Shown here: one piece after another, positions 18,870 to 27,417 of the stretch
Layout: every line of letters begins with the position of its first letter
Numbering within the stretch: the first letter of the stretch is position 1
From: Chryseobacterium hagamense
GTDB lineage: Bacteria; Bacteroidota; Bacteroidia; Flavobacteriales; Weeksellaceae
Length of the DNA stretch: 59,274 nucleotides
Direction of reading: 5' to 3'
Assembly: GCF_007991455.1 (NCBI RefSeq)
Contig: NZ_BJYJ01000023.1
Span: 1-59,274, forward strand
Notes under the pieces: generated by a model
Told to the model about the DNA's origin: nothing
Databases searched by the model: none
What the model saw: only the letters and a program-made list of their open reading frames with translations
Position numbers and translations under genes: made by a program

Positions 18870-19841
18870 TTAAAAAGAAATTTTTACTCCGGCTATATGA
18901 TAATTCATCATGCTTGAAGCGGTAAACTGAATACGGTAGGCGCATGCCCCTCTAATCTTCTGAATGCTTGTATACCTGCTCTTTGAAATGGTTTTTCCGA
19001 TAAAATATCCCAATGCCAGCGCGATCGGGTAATCTGATGCCCAATGGACCTGGCTTTGCATCATCTGGAAACATAGAGCAGAGGCAAGCGTATACCCTAC
19101 CGGCTTAATCCATTTTACTTCAGGATAGTTGTCTGCAATTACGGTAATACCGGCCATGAAAGTGGTTAAATGTCCGGAAGGCATCGCGTCGTAGTGCGGT
19201 GTCTGCCCGGCAAAAGCAGAAAAACTGGGAAAGAAGTTCCAGTCTCCTCCGGAGTTCCCGTTTTCAATGGCAACGAAGGGGCTTTCCCGGCCTGTTATCC
19301 TTTTCAGCGTCTGCGAGAATACTCCGGAGAGAATGAGACTTTCCATCAGACCGCTGGCGGTAGCCTGTGCACGGTAATCGTTTCTGATAAGCCCGTAAGT
19401 TCCGAAGCCTATTCCCAGCAGTACCAGGGTGGATCCGTTTCCTATCAGATAAAGTCCGGAACCGATATCTTTCGGCAGTTTAAATACTTTCGCTACCGTT
19501 TCGTAATTGTTATTCTTATCCATGCCCCAGTGTTGGGCAAGCTCCCGGGTGTTATCAGTCAGCTTCTGATCTGCCGGTAAAAGGAAAACCGTAGCAGCCA
19601 CTGCGCCACCCAAATAATAAGCGTGGTCTTTGGCCACCATATTTTTGCCGCTTTCTACAAAATTTTTAGGAGCTTTAGTAATGAAGTCTAAGATTTTCGT
19701 TTTTTTATACATCCTTACCGAATAATCCGGAAGATGACAAGTCTTAAACCCTAACGAATCATCAGGTGGTAAAGTCTTCATATTTTGTGCTGATACCAGC
19801 ATGGTAAAGGGTAACAGGAAGAAACTGATTTTTTTCAACAT
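18870..19841 (-). CDS. PAP2-like membrane protein with altered catalytic motifs
   Basis: The product is 323 aa. Signal peptide MLKKISFFLLPFTMLVSA, then a 40-residue segment and multiple membrane helices. Motif 2 is intact (MPSGHLTTF), but motif 1 reads KRITGRESP (Ser for the Arg of RP) and motif 3 reads MQSQVHWASD, keeping His and Asp but lacking the Arg six residues before the His. The arginines normally bind the phosphate, so activity may be weak, altered or absent. A C-terminal extension (IQKIRGACAYRIQ...) follows the barrel of helices. It is the first gene of a two-gene operon with an intact PAP2 paralogue. Confidence 0.8.
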   Translation of the reverse strand: MLKKISFFLLPFTMLVSAQNMKTLPPDDSLGFKTCHLPDYSVRMYKKTKILDFITKAPKNFVESGKNMVAKDHAYYLGGAVAATVFLLPADQKLTDNTRELAQHWGMDKNNNYETVAKVFKLPKDIGSGLYLIGNGSTLVLLGIGFGTYGLIRNDYRAQATASGLMESLILSGVFSQTLKRITGRESPFVAIENGNSGGDWNFFPSFSAFAGQTPHYDAMPSGHLTTFMAGITVIADNYPEVKWIKPVGYTLASALCFQMMQSQVHWASDYPIALALGYFIGKTISKSRYTSIQKIRGACAYRIQFTASSMMNYHIAGVKISF

Positions 19842-19952
19842 TTTTAGGTAAATTATTTAATACCGCAGAGCATAGCAATGGCCCGGAATTCCTGAGATAT
19901 AACGTGATCCATTGACCATATTTTTTCAATCTTTAGCTGTCTAGTATTGCCG

Positions 19953-19960
19953 CAAAAATA
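19953..19960 (-). promoter_or_regulatory. -7 promoter element TATTTTTG of the PAP2 operon
   Basis: Minus-strand TAnnTTTG match about 110 nt before ATG 19841. It is the only such match in this gap. Confidence 0.4.
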
Positions 19961-20060
19961 ATAATTTTATAAAAAGCCATTGCTAACTGCATATTATAGA
20001 ATTCTTAAAATAAGATTAAAATATATAGGAAGAAATATGATCCGTTTTGAATAGAAAAAT

Positions 20061-20095
20061 AAAAAACCGCTGAATCCTAGATTCAGCGGTTTTTT
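20061..20095 (-). terminator. Bidirectional terminator after rpsB
   Basis: 11-bp perfect stem ACCGCTGAATC/GATTCAGCGGT with a 3-nt loop, flanked by A6 and T6 tracts. It ends the ribosomal operon just after rpsB. Confidence 0.92.
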
Positions 20096-20115
20096 ATTTT
20101 AAAGAAAATCTTTAC

Positions 20116-20877
20116 TTATTCAGCATCGAAATCAGCATCTTTATCAGCAGATACTACTTCTCCTTCTTCTTTGGATTTTTCTTTATCAGCTTTTCTCTGA
20201 GACTGACCTTCTTTGATAGAATCTGAAACAATGTTTAAGATCATATCGATAGATTTGGAAGCATCATCGTTTCCTGGGATCACGAAGTCTACTTTTCTTG
20301 GGTCAGAGTTGGTATCAACAATACCGAAAACAGGAATCCCTAATTTCTTAGCTTCCGTTACCGCGATATGTTCTCTCATGATATCTACAACGAAGATTGC
20401 AGAAGGAAGACGAACCATGTCTGAGATAGAACCTAAGTTTTTCTCAAGGTTAGCTCTCTGTCTGTCTACCTGTAATCTTTCTTTTTTAGATAAAGTTTCG
20501 AACGTACCGTCTTTTTTCATTTTGTCGATAGAGTTCATCTTCTTTACAGCCTTTCTGATGGTAACGAAATTCGTCAGCATCCCTCCAGGCCATCTTTCTG
20601 TAATATAAGGCATATTCAGTTCGGAAGCGTGTTTTGCCACTACTTCTTTCGCCTGCTTTTTAGTTGCTACGAAAAGAACTTTTTTACCTGCAGAAGTTAA
20701 TTTTTCCAAAGCGCTGCACGCTTCATCCAATTTAACAGCTGTTTTATGTAAGTCTACAATGTGAATACCGTTTTTCTCCATAAAAATGTATGGAGCCATA
20801 TTTGGATTCCACTTTCTGGTCATGTGACCGAAGTGTACGCCAGCCTCTAAAAGGTCTTTTACATTTGCTTTTGCCAT
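20116..20877 (-). CDS. rpsB: 30S ribosomal protein S2
   Basis: The product is 253 aa. It opens with the S2 signature LLEAGVHFGHMTRKWNPNMA and contains FVATKKQAKEVV, ITERWPGGMLTNF and PVFGIVDTNSDPRKVDFVIPGNDDA. The C-terminus is a charged, Glu/Lys/Asp-rich tail after SIDMILN. It binds 16S rRNA in the small-subunit head. It is third in rplM-rpsI-rpsB, 208 bp after rpsI, with two degenerate heptad arrays in between and no TAnnTTTG promoter of its own. In many bacteria tsf follows rpsB; here a terminator does. Confidence 0.97.
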   Translation of the reverse strand: MAKANVKDLLEAGVHFGHMTRKWNPNMAPYIFMEKNGIHIVDLHKTAVKLDEACSALEKLTSAGKKVLFVATKKQAKEVVAKHASELNMPYITERWPGGMLTNFVTIRKAVKKMNSIDKMKKDGTFETLSKKERLQVDRQRANLEKNLGSISDMVRLPSAIFVVDIMREHIAVTEAKKLGIPVFGIVDTNSDPRKVDFVIPGNDDASKSIDMILNIVSDSIKEGQSQRKADKEKSKEEGEVVSADKDADFDAE

Positions 20878-20972
20878 GTTTTCTGTTTTTGTTAGTTTAC
20901 TTTCCGTCTTTTAAACAATCAACAACTTCTTTAGATGGGAGAAGCGTTTGGATGCTAAACGTAACGGGCAAA

Positions 20973-21021
20973 GTTGCTGTTGGCTGATTGCTTTTGGCAA
21001 CTGGCTTTCCAGCTTTGGGTT
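20973..21021. repeat. Degenerate heptanucleotide array between rpsI and rpsB
   Basis: Consecutive 7-mers GTTGCTG, TTGGCTG, ATTGCTT, TTGGCAA, CTGGCTT, TCCAGCT, TTGGGTT. On the other strand they read like CAGCAAC/CAGCCAA, close to the CAGCAAT/TAGCAAT units at 59218-59274. Confidence 0.6.
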
Positions 21022-21050
21022 AAAAAATAATTTTTTAAAAATTTTTCTAA

Positions 21051-21085
21051 AGCTATCCGCCATAAGCCAATAGCCATACGCTTTT
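21051..21085. repeat. Second degenerate heptad array, opposite orientation
   Basis: 7-mers AGCTATC, CGCCATA, AGCCAAT, AGCCATA, CGCTTTT lie directly after the rpsI stop. They are inverted relative to the array at 20973-21021, so the two could pair in the rpsI-rpsB intergenic RNA. Confidence 0.55.
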
Positions 21086-21472
21086 TTAACGTTTTGAGAA
21101 TTGGAATCTCTTTCTTGCTTTTTTCTGGCCTGGCTTCTTTCTTTCCACCATTCTTGCGTCTCTCGTAAGTAAACCTGCAGGTTTCAAAGCCAGTCTGAAC
21201 TCAGCATTGATTTCGCATAAAGCTCTTGAAATACCTAATCTGATAGCTTCTGCCTGACCTGTATTCCCACCACCGAAAACATTCACGGTAACATCATACT
21301 GACCAACAGTTTCAGAAAGGATAAACGGCTGGTTCAATTTGTAAACCATCACGTCTGTAGAGAAATAAGTTGCAGCGTCTTTACCGTTTACTGTAATGTT
21401 ACCAGTTCCTGGCTTTACATAAACTCTGGCTACAGAAGTTTTTCTTCTTCCGATTTTGTGAACTATAGACAT
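21086..21472 (-). CDS. rpsI: 30S ribosomal protein S9
   Basis: The product is 128 aa, full length. Starts [22 protein letters not shown], with [23 protein letters not shown] and the basic C-terminus [15 protein letters not shown] that reaches toward the P-site tRNA. It lies 7 bp after rplM and is cotranscribed with it, the usual arrangement. Confidence 0.98.
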   Translation of the reverse strand: MSIVHKIGRRKTSVARVYVKPGTGNITVNGKDAATYFSTDVMVYKLNQPFILSETVGQYDVTVNVFGGGNTGQAEAIRLGISRALCEINAEFRLALKPAGLLTRDARMVERKKPGQKKARKRFQFSKR

Positions 21473-21479
21473 AATTTAA

Positions 21480-21935
21480 TTATTTAAATTCGTTAACATT
21501 AATTGTTTTCGGCTGTTGAGCTTCGTGCTTGTGCTCAGTTCCTTCATATAAATAAAGGTTCTTCAACAAGGCAGATCCTAATCTGTTTTTCGGAAGCATT
21601 CCTTTTACGGATTTTTCCAATACTTTTAAAGAATCTTTTTTCTGAAGTTCAGCAGCTGTCATAGACTTCTGTCCACCAGGATAACCGGTATGCCAGATGT
21701 ACGTCTTATCGTTCCACTTGTTTCCGGAAAGCGTAACTTTCCCAGCGTTCAAAACGATTACGTTATCACCACAATCTACGTGAGGTGTGTAATTCGTTTT
21801 GTGCTTACCTCTCAAAATCTTTGCAACCGTAGAAGCTAGTCTTCCTAACGGCTGTCCTTCAGCGTCTACCACAACCCATTCTTTATTAGCAGTAGCTTTG
21901 TTCGCTGAAACAGTTTTGTAACTTAATGTATTCAC
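21480..21935 (-). CDS. rplM: 50S ribosomal protein L13
   Basis: The product is 151 aa. Contains EWVVVDAEGQPLGRLAS, ILRGKHKTNYTPHVDCGDNVIV and the signature GMLPKNRLGSALLKNLYLYEG. It is the first gene of rplM-rpsI-rpsB. The leader is about 40 nt from the promoter at 21981-22009. The start is supported by the conserved N-terminus and promoter spacing. Confidence 0.98.
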   Translation of the reverse strand: MNTLSYKTVSANKATANKEWVVVDAEGQPLGRLASTVAKILRGKHKTNYTPHVDCGDNVIVLNAGKVTLSGNKWNDKTYIWHTGYPGGQKSMTAAELQKKDSLKVLEKSVKGMLPKNRLGSALLKNLYLYEGTEHKHEAQQPKTINVNEFK

Positions 21936-21980
21936 ACGTTTTAGTTAAAGATTAAACATAATTTCCCCCAAAAGGGTGTG

Positions 21981-22009
21981 CAAAGGTACAAATTATTTCC
22001 GGAACGCAA
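21981..22009 (-). promoter_or_regulatory. Full promoter of rplM operon, TTG-N18-TACCTTTG
   Basis: On the minus strand TTG (22009-22007), 18 nt, then TACCTTTG (21988-21981). Both boxes and spacing match the Bacteroidota sigma-70 consensus. Confidence 0.8.
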
Positions 22010-22137
22010 AAACATATTTTATTTAATCCCAGCACATTTCCTTTTAACCGGTCTTTATTATTGAAAAAAAGATCATTAGGATCGGAAGGCTGAACAAATT
22101 GTAAATAACGTAAACCCGATTCATGATCTGGATTAAG

Positions 22138-22172
22138 AGGCAGGAAGCACGAAGCGGGATGCCGGAAGTTTC
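22138..22172. repeat. Degenerate heptad array upstream of rplM
   Basis: 7-mers AGGCAGG, AAGCACG, AAGCGGG, ATGCCGG, AAGTTTC in register. Lies in the 647-bp gene-free stretch 21936-22582, which otherwise holds the rplM promoter and the second dispersed repeat copy. Confidence 0.5.
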
Positions 22173-22290
22173 TCTTGTCAGACACATGACCAAAGACATT
22201 GATTATTGAATTGAATAGGTTATCGCTTTATCAGAAGGGTTCTTATCAAATCCTGAATAAACATCCTCAGTTTTTTCAATCAGGGGGACG

Positions 22291-22500
22291 GATTTATATT
22301 ATTTTAAAATCCTGAAGGAACGGCTTAATACAGGATAGGATGAAGTCCTGTCAGAACCGTGAATCGTTTATTTGTTCCGCCAAGGTGAATGGTTTCCAAA
22401 CTCCTAACTGAATCAGCCTCATTTTCATTTTTAAATTAAATAATTAACTGAATATCATGTAACTACATCCGAAATCACATTAAATAAAGAATGCTGAATT
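22291..22500 (+). repeat. Dispersed intergenic repeat, copy B
   Basis: Aligns with 17793-18005: GATTTATATTaTTTTAAAAT opening, the identical 25-bp core at 22330-22354, TTTATTTGTTcyGCCA, then an AT-rich tail. Flanks differ, so the element is a discrete unit. No coding potential is seen. Confidence 0.65.
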
Positions 22501-22582
22501 TTAATCCAGACATTTAAATATTGGCTTTTCATATAAAAAGTCCGGCCTTTAAGTAAGTTGTGATAAGAAATCTGAATAAAGA

Positions 22583-22915
22583 TTAACGGCGGAGCGTCTT
22601 GTTTGCCCTGAAGCTTGCAATAAGATAATAAGCCACGAATACCGTAGAAAATTTAAGGATAGACGGAATCGCCAGTTCGAGGGTAAAGATCAAGCTGCCG
22701 ATAAGAACCAGCAGTCCCATGGCCACAAAAGACAATCCCAGTTTCTGAGGCAGTGTAAAATCAGGGGTATCCAGATAATAGGCTATGCCCCAGGCAAACC
22801 CGAAAGCAAACGCATAAAAAATATCCAGGCCAATGTTTTCCGAACTGTAAAAAAGATAATTGATTAAAAAACTTAAAACCGTTCCCAATGCAAAATACAG
22901 CAATGCCTTTTTCAT
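22583..22915 (-). CDS. Small four-helix inner membrane protein
   Basis: The product is 110 aa. Four predicted membrane segments: LLYFALGTVLSFLINYLFY, IFYAFAFGFAWGIAYYL, LGLSFVAMGLLVLIGSLIF, ILKFSTVFVAYYLIA, then a short basic tail (RANKTLRR). No motif is recognised, and the function is unknown. ATG 22915 is chosen because the upstream in-frame TTG at 22936 is part of the promoter element TACTTTTG. It is transcribed alone, divergently from icmF. Confidence 0.7.
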   Translation of the reverse strand: MKKALLYFALGTVLSFLINYLFYSSENIGLDIFYAFAFGFAWGIAYYLDTPDFTLPQKLGLSFVAMGLLVLIGSLIFTLELAIPSILKFSTVFVAYYLIASFRANKTLRR

Positions 22916-22933
22916 ATCCTTGATTATTGGATG

Positions 22934-22941
22934 CAAAAGTA
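22934..22941 (-). promoter_or_regulatory. -7 promoter element TACTTTTG
   Basis: TAnnTTTG on the minus strand, 18 nt before ATG 22915; it overlaps the rejected TTG start. Confidence 0.6.
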
Positions 22942-23116
22942 GAAATTTTTAATTGAAATTTTGAAACATCTGCCAGGAATCGTATTTGTTGCGCTCTGAA
23001 CATCAACGGTTTCTAACAAATGTTAGTTTACTGGTGGGCTTGTTAATTAATCGGGGTACATCAATGATCTCACAGCCAATGTTTTATTATTAAACAACAG
23101 GTTTCTATTTTATTGT

Positions 23117-23124
23117 TATATTTG
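23117..23124 (+). promoter_or_regulatory. -7 promoter element TATATTTG of icmF
   Basis: TAnnTTTG match ending 27 nt before ATG 23152. It lies inside the longer open frame that begins with TTG 23113. Confidence 0.6.
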
Positions 23125-23151
23125 GAAATTCAGAAATTTTCTAGATTTTTT

Positions 23152-26100
23152 ATGGAAACCCAAAAATATACTCCAAGCAATAAAGTAAGAATCGTGACGG
23201 CAGCGTCGTTGTTCGACGGTCACGATGCGGCGATCAATATCATGCGCCGCGTAATCCAGGGAACAGGATGTGAAGTGATTCACCTCGGACACGATAAATC
23301 GGCTGAAGAAGTGGTAAATACCGCCATTCAGGAAGACGCCAATGCCATTGCCCTGACCTCTTATCAGGGAGGTCATAACGAATATTTCAAATACATCTAC
23401 GACCTTTTGCGGGAAAAGAATTCCCCGCAGATCAAAATCTTCGGCGGCGGCGGTGGGGTAATCCTTCCGGAAGAAATCAAGGAACTGATGGATTACGGGA
23501 TCGACCGGATCTATTCTCCGGACGACGGCCGTGAGCTTGGCCTCCAGGGAATGATCGATGATCTGGTTCAGCGATCGGATTTTGCTACCGGAAAAGAAAC
23601 GACGGCCCAGGATCTTGATGCCATCAGTTTCGAGAATCCTACTACCATAGCCAAAGTTATTTCTGCGGTGGAAAACTTCTCCGAAGAAAAACCTGAGCTG
23701 GTACAGGCCATCGATGAAAAATCAAAAGGCATGAATATCCCGATCATCGGGATTACCGGAACCGGCGGAGCGGGAAAATCTTCATTAACCGACGAACTGG
23801 TAAGACGTTTCCTGCGTTCCAATACCGATAAAAAAATTGCCATCATTTCCATCGATCCTTCTAAAAAGAAAACGGGAGGAGCACTATTGGGCGACAGGAT
23901 CCGTATGAACGCGATCAACGATCCGAGGGTTTATATGCGTTCGATGGCCACCCGGGAAAACAACGTTTCCGTTTCCCCGTTCATCCAGTCGGCCCTGAAT
24001 GTTCTGAAGCTTGCTCATCCTGATGTTATTATCCTGGAAACCTCAGGGATCGGACAATCAGGATCGGAAGTTTCCGATTTTGCAGATGTTTCGATGTATG
24101 TGATGACTCCGGAATACGGAGCATCTACCCAACTGGAAAAAATCGATATGCTGGATTACGCCGACCTGGTTGCTCTAAATAAATCCGATAAACGCGGTGC
24201 GCTGGATGCGCTTCAGGCGGTAAGAAAACAGTTCCAGAGAAACCACCTGCTGTGGGAACAGCCGCTGGACGAAATGCCGGTGTATGCTACCAAAGCATCC
24301 CAGTTCAATGACCATGGAACAACTGAGCTGTATAACAGACTTGTAGAAAAAGTCAACGAAACCCTTCGACAGGCTCAGGGTGAAAAAGCGCCCCAGTTCC
24401 AGATTTTCGTTGAGCAGGAAATTACGGACGAAGTAACGATCATCCCGCCGAAAAGAGTACGCTACCTTTCTGAAATTGTCGAAAACAACAGACAGTACGA
24501 CGCCAATGTGGAAAAACAGGCGGCACTGGCCAGAACCATGTATCATATTGACGGCGTTAAAAAGATTATTTCCAATGAAGCTTTGGATGCCGAATACCAG
24601 AAGGCTGAAAAAGAGCTGCAGCAGGAGAACATCGACTTCCTGAATAGCTGGGAGGATACTAAAAAGGCATTCCATGAAGAATTTTACTCTTATTTCGTAA
24701 GAGGAAAAGAAATTAAAGTGGAAACCTCCACCGAATCGTTATCGCATCTGAGAATTCCTAAAATCGCTTTGCCGAAATATACCGACTGGGGCGATCTGAT
24801 TAAATGGAAAGGCCAGGAAAACCTTCCGGGAGGCTTCCCGTACACCGCAGGAATTTATCCTTTTAAAAGAACCGGTGAAGACCCGACCCGGATGTTTGCC
24901 GGAGAAGGCGGCCCGGAAAGAACCAACCGGAGATTCCATTACGTATCTGCTGAAATGCCGGCTAAACGTCTGTCTACCGCTTTCGACTCGGTAACCCTTT
25001 ACGGCCAGGATCCTGCCCTGCCGCCGGACATCTATGGTAAAATCGGGAATGCAGGGGTTTCAATTGCCACCTTGGATGATGCTAAAAAGTTATATTCCGG
25101 GTTTGATCTCGTAAATGCGCTGACTTCCGTTTCCATGACGATCAACGGTCCCGCACCGATGCTTCTCGCTTTCTTTATGAATGCAGCCATCGATCAGAAC
25201 GTTGAAAAATATATTATTGAAAACAATCTTGAATCCAAGGTTGAGGCTAAGCTTAAGGAAAAATTTGATGACAAAGGATTGGAAAGGCCGAAATACAACG
25301 GCGAATTGCCGCCTTCCAATAACGGTTTGGGATTAAAGCTATTAGGAATCACAGGAGATGAAGTCATTCCTGCAGAAGCTTATGCCGAAATTAAAGCCAA
25401 AACCATCGCTACCGTTCGTGGAACCGTTCAGGCTGATATTCTGAAGGAAGATCAGGCACAGAATACCTGTATCTTCTCTACCGAATTTGCCTTAAGACTG
25501 ATGGGCGATGTTCAGGAATATTTCATTAAAGAAAAAGTAAGAAACTTCTATTCGGTTTCCATTTCCGGCTATCACATTGCAGAAGCAGGTGCCAACCCGG
25601 TGTCCCAGCTGGCATTTACCCTGGCCAACGGATTCACATATGTGGAATACTACCTGTCCAGAGGAATGGACATCAATGATTTTGCTCCAAACCTTTCCTT
25701 TTTCTTCTCCAACGGGATCGATCCTGAATATTCGGTGATCGGACGGGTGGCCAGAAGAATCTGGGCCAAAGCCATGAAACTGAAATACGGCGCCGACGAA
25801 AGAAGCCAGATGCTGAAATACCACATCCAGACTTCAGGACGTTCGCTGCACGCACAGGAAATTGATTTCAACGATATTCGGACGACTTTACAGGCGTTGT
25901 ACGCAATCTACGACAACTGTAACTCCCTCCACACCAATGCTTACGACGAAGCCATTACCACTCCTACCGAGCAGTCCGTAAGAAGAGCCATGGCTATTCA
26001 GCTGATCATCAATAAAGAATTAGGACTGGCGAAAAATGAAAATCCGCTTCAGGGTTCCTTTATCATCGAAGAACTGACGGATCTGGTAGAAGAAGCCGTT

Positions 26101-26517
26101 TATGCAGAATTTGACCGGATTACCGAAAGAGGCGGTGTTTTGGGAGCCATGGAAACCATGTATCAGCGTTCCAAGATCCAGGAGGAATCCATGCACTACG
26201 AATGGCTGAAGCACACCGGCGAATACCCGATCATCGGGGTGAATACTTTCTTAGGAAAAGACGGTTCGCCAACGGTCCGCCCGGGTGAAGTCATACGTTC
26301 CACCGAAGAAGAAAAGCAGGCCCAGATCGAAATGCTCCACAACTTCCAGAAGTCCAACGCCGGCCAATCGGAAGAAGCCCTGAAAACCCTTCAGCACGCT
26401 GCCATCAACCAGCAGAATTTATTCGAAGTGATGATGGATGCCGTGAAATACTGCTCCCTGGGACAGATTACCAACGCCCTGTTTGAAGTGGGTGGTAAGT
26501 ACAGGAGAAATATGTAA
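23152..26517 (+). CDS. icmF: Fused acyl-CoA mutase IcmF (B12 domain, G-protein chaperone and mutase in one chain)
   Basis: The product is 1121 aa. An N-terminal cobalamin-binding domain carries [13 protein letters not shown], with His24 as the lower axial Co ligand. A MeaB/ArgK-like GTPase domain follows, with P-loop [12 protein letters not shown] (~residue 200) and NKSD (~342). The C-terminal mutase TIM barrel includes [31 protein letters not shown] and [16 protein letters not shown]. Gln770 sits where methylmalonyl-CoA mutase has the substrate Arg (RNT), as in isobutyryl-CoA mutases. The reaction is isobutyryl-CoA to n-butyryl-CoA interconversion with adenosylcobalamin, and related branched acyl-CoAs are possible. 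The G domain is known in the family to gate cofactor loading. It is cytoplasmic and monocistronic, ending in a hairpin. Confidence 0.93.
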   Translation: METQKYTPSNKVRIVTAASLFDGHDAAINIMRRVIQGTGCEVIHLGHDKSAEEVVNTAIQEDANAIALTSYQGGHNEYFKYIYDLLREKNSPQIKIFGGGGGVILPEEIKELMDYGIDRIYSPDDGRELGLQGMIDDLVQRSDFATGKETTAQDLDAISFENPTTIAKVISAVENFSEEKPELVQAIDEKSKGMNIPIIGITGTGGAGKSSLTDELVRRFLRSNTDKKIAIISIDPSKKKTGGALLGDRIRMNAINDPRVYMRSMATRENNVSVSPFIQSALNVLKLAHPDVIILETSGIGQSGSEVSDFADVSMYVMTPEYGASTQLEKIDMLDYADLVALNKSDKRGALDALQAVRKQFQRNHLLWEQPLDEMPVYATKASQFNDHGTTELYNRLVEKVNETLRQAQGEKAPQFQIFVEQEITDEVTIIPPKRVRYLSEIVENNRQYDANVEKQAALARTMYHIDGVKKIISNEALDAEYQKAEKELQQENIDFLNSWEDTKKAFHEEFYSYFVRGKEIKVETSTESLSHLRIPKIALPKYTDWGDLIKWKGQENLPGGFPYTAGIYPFKRTGEDPTRMFAGEGGPERTNRRFHYVSAEMPAKRLSTAFDSVTLYGQDPALPPDIYGKIGNAGVSIATLDDAKKLYSGFDLVNALTSVSMTINGPAPMLLAFFMNAAIDQNVEKYIIENNLESKVEAKLKEKFDDKGLERPKYNGELPPSNNGLGLKLLGITGDEVIPAEAYAEIKAKTIATVRGTVQADILKEDQAQNTCIFSTEFALRLMGDVQEYFIKEKVRNFYSVSISGYHIAEAGANPVSQLAFTLANGFTYVEYYLSRGMDINDFAPNLSFFFSNGIDPEYSVIGRVARRIWAKAMKLKYGADERSQMLKYHIQTSGRSLHAQEIDFNDIRTTLQALYAIYDNCNSLHTNAYDEAITTPTEQSVRRAMAIQLIINKELGLAKNENPLQGSFIIEELTDLVEEAVYAEFDRITERGGVLGAMETMYQRSKIQEESMHYEWLKHTGEYPIIGVNTFLGKDGSPTVRPGEVIRSTEEEKQAQIEMLHNFQKSNAGQSEEALKTLQHAAINQQNLFEVMMDAVKYCSLGQITNALFEVGGKYRRNM

Positions 26518-26569
26518 CGGCTGTGCCGTAGACAATTTTTGACTACTAAGTGTATCAATAGTTTATAAA

Positions 26570-26601
26570 AAACCTCAGAGAATTTTCTTTGAGGTTTTTT
26601 T
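26570..26601 (+). terminator. Terminator of icmF
   Basis: Stem AAACCTCA/TGAGGTTT with a 12-nt partly paired loop and seven T. Confidence 0.85.
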
Positions 26602-26651
26602 ATTAAAAGGTTAATTTTTTACAAAGCCTGTTTTCATTAAAGAGTTTTTTA

Positions 26652-26659
26652 TAGTTTTG
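26652..26659 (+). promoter_or_regulatory. -7 promoter element TAGTTTTG
   Basis: TAnnTTTG match ending 19 nt before ATG 26679. Confidence 0.6.
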
Positions 26660-26678
26660 CGTCAAATTTAAGATAACT

Positions 26679-27344
26679 ATGAAAAAATTATTTCTTGTTT
26701 TTGCAGCATTAACTTTACTAACAAGCTGTCTTCCAAAAGTAGCTTTAACACCTGAATATTGGAGTAGACCGTCAAAAGTTGGTATTTTAATTAATTCAGG
26801 AGCTCCGGCAAAATATAAAGAAGGATCTCAAGGGCTGCTCGATATGGCTGTTACTTCAGGAGACAAATATCAGGAAGGACTGAATGTAATTGGAGAAAGA
26901 ATTAAACCTAAAGAAGAATTAATCAGTTTATATTCTGAGATATTGAAATCAAGAGGTAAAGAAGTTGTAATCATTGATGAAGCATTCGATCCGAAAACAG
27001 CTCCTAAATTTGAAGGATCCAAAACCGAAGGCAAAAAATATTCACGTTATGATTTTAGCAGCTTTAAAAATAAATACAATGTGGACGAGCTATTAATAAC
27101 AGATGTAAACTATGGCTTCATGATTTCATATTACGGAATGATTGAAACCGGAAAAATGGCACATGTCCTTTTGAATACAAGCCTTATCAATTTAACAGAT
27201 CAAAGTCTCGTTCTATCGGATATGAATATGAAAAATGAAGCACTTAAAAAATGGAAGGATAATAATTATGAGAACTCAGTACAAGGTGTAAGAAAAGCTT
27301 TAGATAAAGCCAAAGAGGAAGAAAAAAATGTACATTTAAAATAA
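26679..27344 (+). CDS. Lipoprotein of unknown function
   Basis: The product is 221 aa. Lipoprotein signal MKKLFLVFAALTLLTSC (lipobox LTSC). The mature protein alternates beta and helix (KVGILINSGAPAKYKEG, ELISLYSEILKSRGKEVVIID, YNVDELLITDVNYGFMISYYG, HVLLNTSLINLTDQSLV), a pattern like small periplasmic alpha/beta proteins of the GNA1162/lipoprotein-like kind, but I recognise no family. It is visibly more AT-rich than its neighbours, which may point to later acquisition. It has its own promoter and terminator. Confidence 0.72.
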   Translation: MKKLFLVFAALTLLTSCLPKVALTPEYWSRPSKVGILINSGAPAKYKEGSQGLLDMAVTSGDKYQEGLNVIGERIKPKEELISLYSEILKSRGKEVVIIDEAFDPKTAPKFEGSKTEGKKYSRYDFSSFKNKYNVDELLITDVNYGFMISYYGMIETGKMAHVLLNTSLINLTDQSLVLSDMNMKNEALKKWKDNNYENSVQGVRKALDKAKEEEKNVHLK

Positions 27345-27357
27345 AATTTAAAAATAT

Positions 27358-27393
27358 AAAATCTCGGAACATGAATTTGTTCCGGGATTTTTA
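27358..27393 (+). terminator. Terminator after the lipoprotein gene
   Basis: Stem ATCtCGGAACA/TGTTCCGgGAT with a 6-nt loop, followed by TTTTT. Confidence 0.85.
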
Positions 27394-27417
27394 TTTAATA
27401 TTTTCCAAGTTTAAGAC

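Noticed and set aside
21952..22185. Minus-strand 77-codon frame upstream of rplM
   Set aside because: It runs through the rplM promoter and a heptad repeat array and shows no recognisable protein pattern.
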